From an uncultured Acinetobacter sp. (GTDB lineage Bacteria > Pseudomonadota > Gammaproteobacteria > Pseudomonadales > Moraxellaceae): a DNA stretch of 7,428 nucleotides. The notes under the pieces are model-generated. The model did not search any database, had not been told where the DNA came from, and worked only from the letters and a program-made list of their open reading frames with translations. The DNA lies in NCBI GenBank assembly GCA_900766635.1, contig CAAFWA010000065.1, forward strand, positions 1-7,428. The letters run 5' to 3'. This document shows positions 5,655-7,428 of the stretch, piece by piece. Position 1 is the first letter of the stretch. The number at the start of each line of letters is the position of its first letter. Position numbers and translations under genes: made by a program.

Positions 5655-7428
5655 TCATGTTTGTTCTTCATCGGCGAGAAATCCGCCTGTTTGACGCTGC
5701 CATAACTTAGCATAAATTCCGTTTAAGGCGAGTAACTCGGCATGACTGCCTTGTTCAGCAATTTTGCCTTGATCGAGTACAATTAAACGATCCATTTGTG
5801 CAATCGTGGATAAACGATGGGCAATCGCAATCACCGTTTTACCTTGCATTAATTCATCTAAGCTACTTTGAATAGCGGCTTCAACCTCTGAATCAAGCGC
5901 AGAGGTGGCTTCATCTAAAATTAAAATTGGGGCATCTTTTAAAAATACCCGAGCAATCGCGATACGTTGACGTTGTCCGCCAGAGAGCTTGACGCCACGT
6001 TCACCCACATAAGCATCGTAGCCTGTTTGGCCATACAGATCGGTCAGTTCAGGAATGAAATCTTCAGCTTTGGCTTTCGCCACGGCGGTATACATTTGAT
6101 CATCTGTTGCATCAGGGCGACTATATTTAATATTCTCTGCCACAGAGCGATGTAACAGTGAGGTATCTTGGGTAACCAGGGCAATATTTTTTCTTAAACT
6201 GTCTTGGGTGATATGTTGAATATCTTGACCATCAATATAAATCTGCCCAACTTGCGGTTCATAAAAGCGTAATAGCAGTTGAATCAAGGTAGATTTACCT
6301 GCACCAGAGCGCCCGACAATCCCAATTTTCTCCCCCGCAGCAATCTTTAAATTGAGGCCACTGAGTACATTGCGTTCATTGTAAGCAAAACTTAAGTTTT
6401 TAAATTCAATCGCGCCGTGATTTAATTGCAGTGGTTTGGCATTGGGCTGATCTTGAATGTGAATCGGTTTGCCAAGGGTTTTCATACCATCTTGAATGGT
6501 GCCGACATTTTCAAATAAAGCAGAGGTTTGCCACATCATAAATTCAGCAATGCTGTTGAGTTTTAAGATCATGGCAGTTGCAGCGGCAATAATCCCCAGT
6601 TCGGCACGACCATTAAGCCATAACCACAGCGCCGTGCCGAGTACGCCTGCATATAGCACCACACTTAAAGCTTTAATACTCACTTCATAGCCCGTGCCTA
6701 AACGCATTTGTTTGTACACGGTCACCATAAATTTTTGCATTGATGCTTTGGCATAAGCACTTTCACGCCCTGCATGAGCAAAAAGTTTAACGGTTTGAAT
6801 ATTGGTATACGCATCGGTTACACGCCCTGTCATCACAGCACGTGCATCGGCTTGAGCATTCGAAATACGACTTAAACGTGGAATAAAGTAGCAAGCTGCA
6901 ATGATAAATAGCACTAGCCAAAGCAACAAAGGCACAATCAGTAAAGGTGAAATCGCACCTAACACTAAACTTATGGTGATAAAGTAAATGCTCACGTAGG
7001 CCAACATATCACCTAAGATCACCCAAAATTCACGTACCGCCAAGGCAGTTTGCATGACTTTAGCCGATAAGCGTCCTGCAAAATCATTATGGAAAAAGTC
7101 TAAGCTTTGTTGTAGCAATAAATTATGAAAACGCCAACGTAAGCGCATTGGAAAACTGCTGTATAAAATTTGGTGTTTTAAAATCGATTGCAGCGTGGCA
7201 AATAAGATATTGGCTAGTAAAATACAGCTCAGAAGAACAAGATTAGTTTGATGTTCGGCTAAAAAGGTCTGTGGCTGACTTTGGCTTAACCAAGTGACTA
7301 AATCGCCAATTTTGGCATACAGCAGAGCTTCAAAACTTGCTGCGCCTGCAGTACATAACACCAAGAAAGCTAAATAGGGGCGCACACCTTTAGAGGCTTG
7401 CCACACAAAGGCAAAAAAAGTCGTGGGC
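5655..7428 (-). CDS. ABC exporter half-transporter, fused membrane and ATPase domains (start outside window)
   Basis: This is an MsbA/multidrug-type exporter with its membrane domain fused to its ATPase, expected to act as a dimer in the inner membrane. Counting from the GTG codon at 7406, hydrophobic segments fill roughly residues 10-295. The ATPase domain follows, with Walker A GRSGAGKST (365-373), Q-loop Gln413 (LVTQDTSLL), signature LSGGQ (474-478), Walker B ILILDEA (494-500) with catalytic Glu499, and switch His530 (AIAHRLSTI). All are intact, so it should hydrolyse ATP. The frame stays open from 7406 to the window edge, reading PTTFFAF, so the true start is probably upstream and the GTG is not the start. 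The stop (5655-5657) is 11 bases from the MaoC-like gene. The substrate cannot be told from sequence; lipid or drug export are the family possibilities. Confidence 0.93.
   Translation of the reverse strand, partial: PTTFFAFVWQASKGVRPYLAFLVLCTAGAASFEALLYAKIGDLVTWLSQSQPQTFLAEHQTNLVLLSCILLANILFATLQSILKHQILYSSFPMRLRWRFHNLLLQQSLDFFHNDFAGRLSAKVMQTALAVREFWVILGDMLAYVSIYFITISLVLGAISPLLIVPLLLWLVLFIIAACYFIPRLSRISNAQADARAVMTGRVTDAYTNIQTVKLFAHAGRESAYAKASMQKFMVTVYKQMRLGTGYEVSIKALSVVLYAGVLGTALWLWLNGRAELGIIAAATAMILKLNSIAEFMMWQTSALFENVGTIQDGMKTLGKPIHIQDQPNAKPLQLNHGAIEFKNLSFAYNERNVLSGLNLKIAAGEKIGIVGRSGAGKSTLIQLLLRFYEPQVGQIYIDGQDIQHITQDSLRKNIALVTQDTSLLHRSVAENIKYSRPDATDDQMYTAVAKAKAEDFIPELTDLYGQTGYDAYVGERGVKLSGGQRQRIAIARVFLKDAPILILDEATSALDSEVEAAIQSSLDELMQGKTVIAIAHRLSTIAQMDRLIVLDQGKIAEQGSHAELLALNGIYAKLWQRQTGGFLADEEQT

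Overview
The window looks like chromosomal DNA of a low-GC gammaproteobacterium. Acinetobacter or a close Moraxellaceae relative is the best guess, from the AT-rich spacers, the codon use and the protein types: 4-hydroxyphenylpyruvate dioxygenase, class I DAHP synthase, PilU and GcvH. The genus is inferred from general resemblance, not from a search. I see no insertion sequence, phage gene, CRISPR array, tRNA or rRNA.

Layout. At the left edge is the N-terminal part of hpd (tyrosine breakdown) on the minus strand. A gene-poor, AT-rich spacer of about 640 bases separates it from a divergent DAHP synthase gene (first step of aromatic amino acid synthesis, plus strand). Next come a stand-alone pilU (twitching-motility ATPase, plus), a convergent MFS transporter (minus), gcvH (glycine cleavage H protein, minus), and a tightly overlapping minus-strand pair: a MaoC-like hydratase gene downstream of a type IV ABC exporter gene whose start lies beyond the right edge. 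Clear intrinsic terminators follow the DAHP synthase gene, pilU and gcvH; the one after pilU looks bidirectional.

The most interesting part is the spacer in front of the DAHP synthase gene. It has every part of a ribosome-mediated transcription attenuator: a plausible promoter (442-470), an 18-codon leader peptide with a Tyr-Phe-Tyr-Phe-Trp run (505-561), a chain of five alternately complementary segments, and a strong 10-bp terminator with a U run (607-636), all about 160 bases before the structural gene. The pairings fit a complete switch. Stalling on aromatic codons favours an antiterminator; finishing the leader, or not translating it, favours termination. Between that terminator and the gene lies a second small frame (663-758) with a strong Shine-Dalgarno sequence and a Tyr-Trp-Phe-Tyr run. 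Its first codons can pair with the ribosome-binding site of the DAHP synthase gene, so a second, translational layer of control is possible.

The divergent arrangement puts tyrosine catabolism and aromatic synthesis on either side of one control region. A palindrome (209-225) sits just upstream of a possible -10 element for hpd and may be a repressor site.
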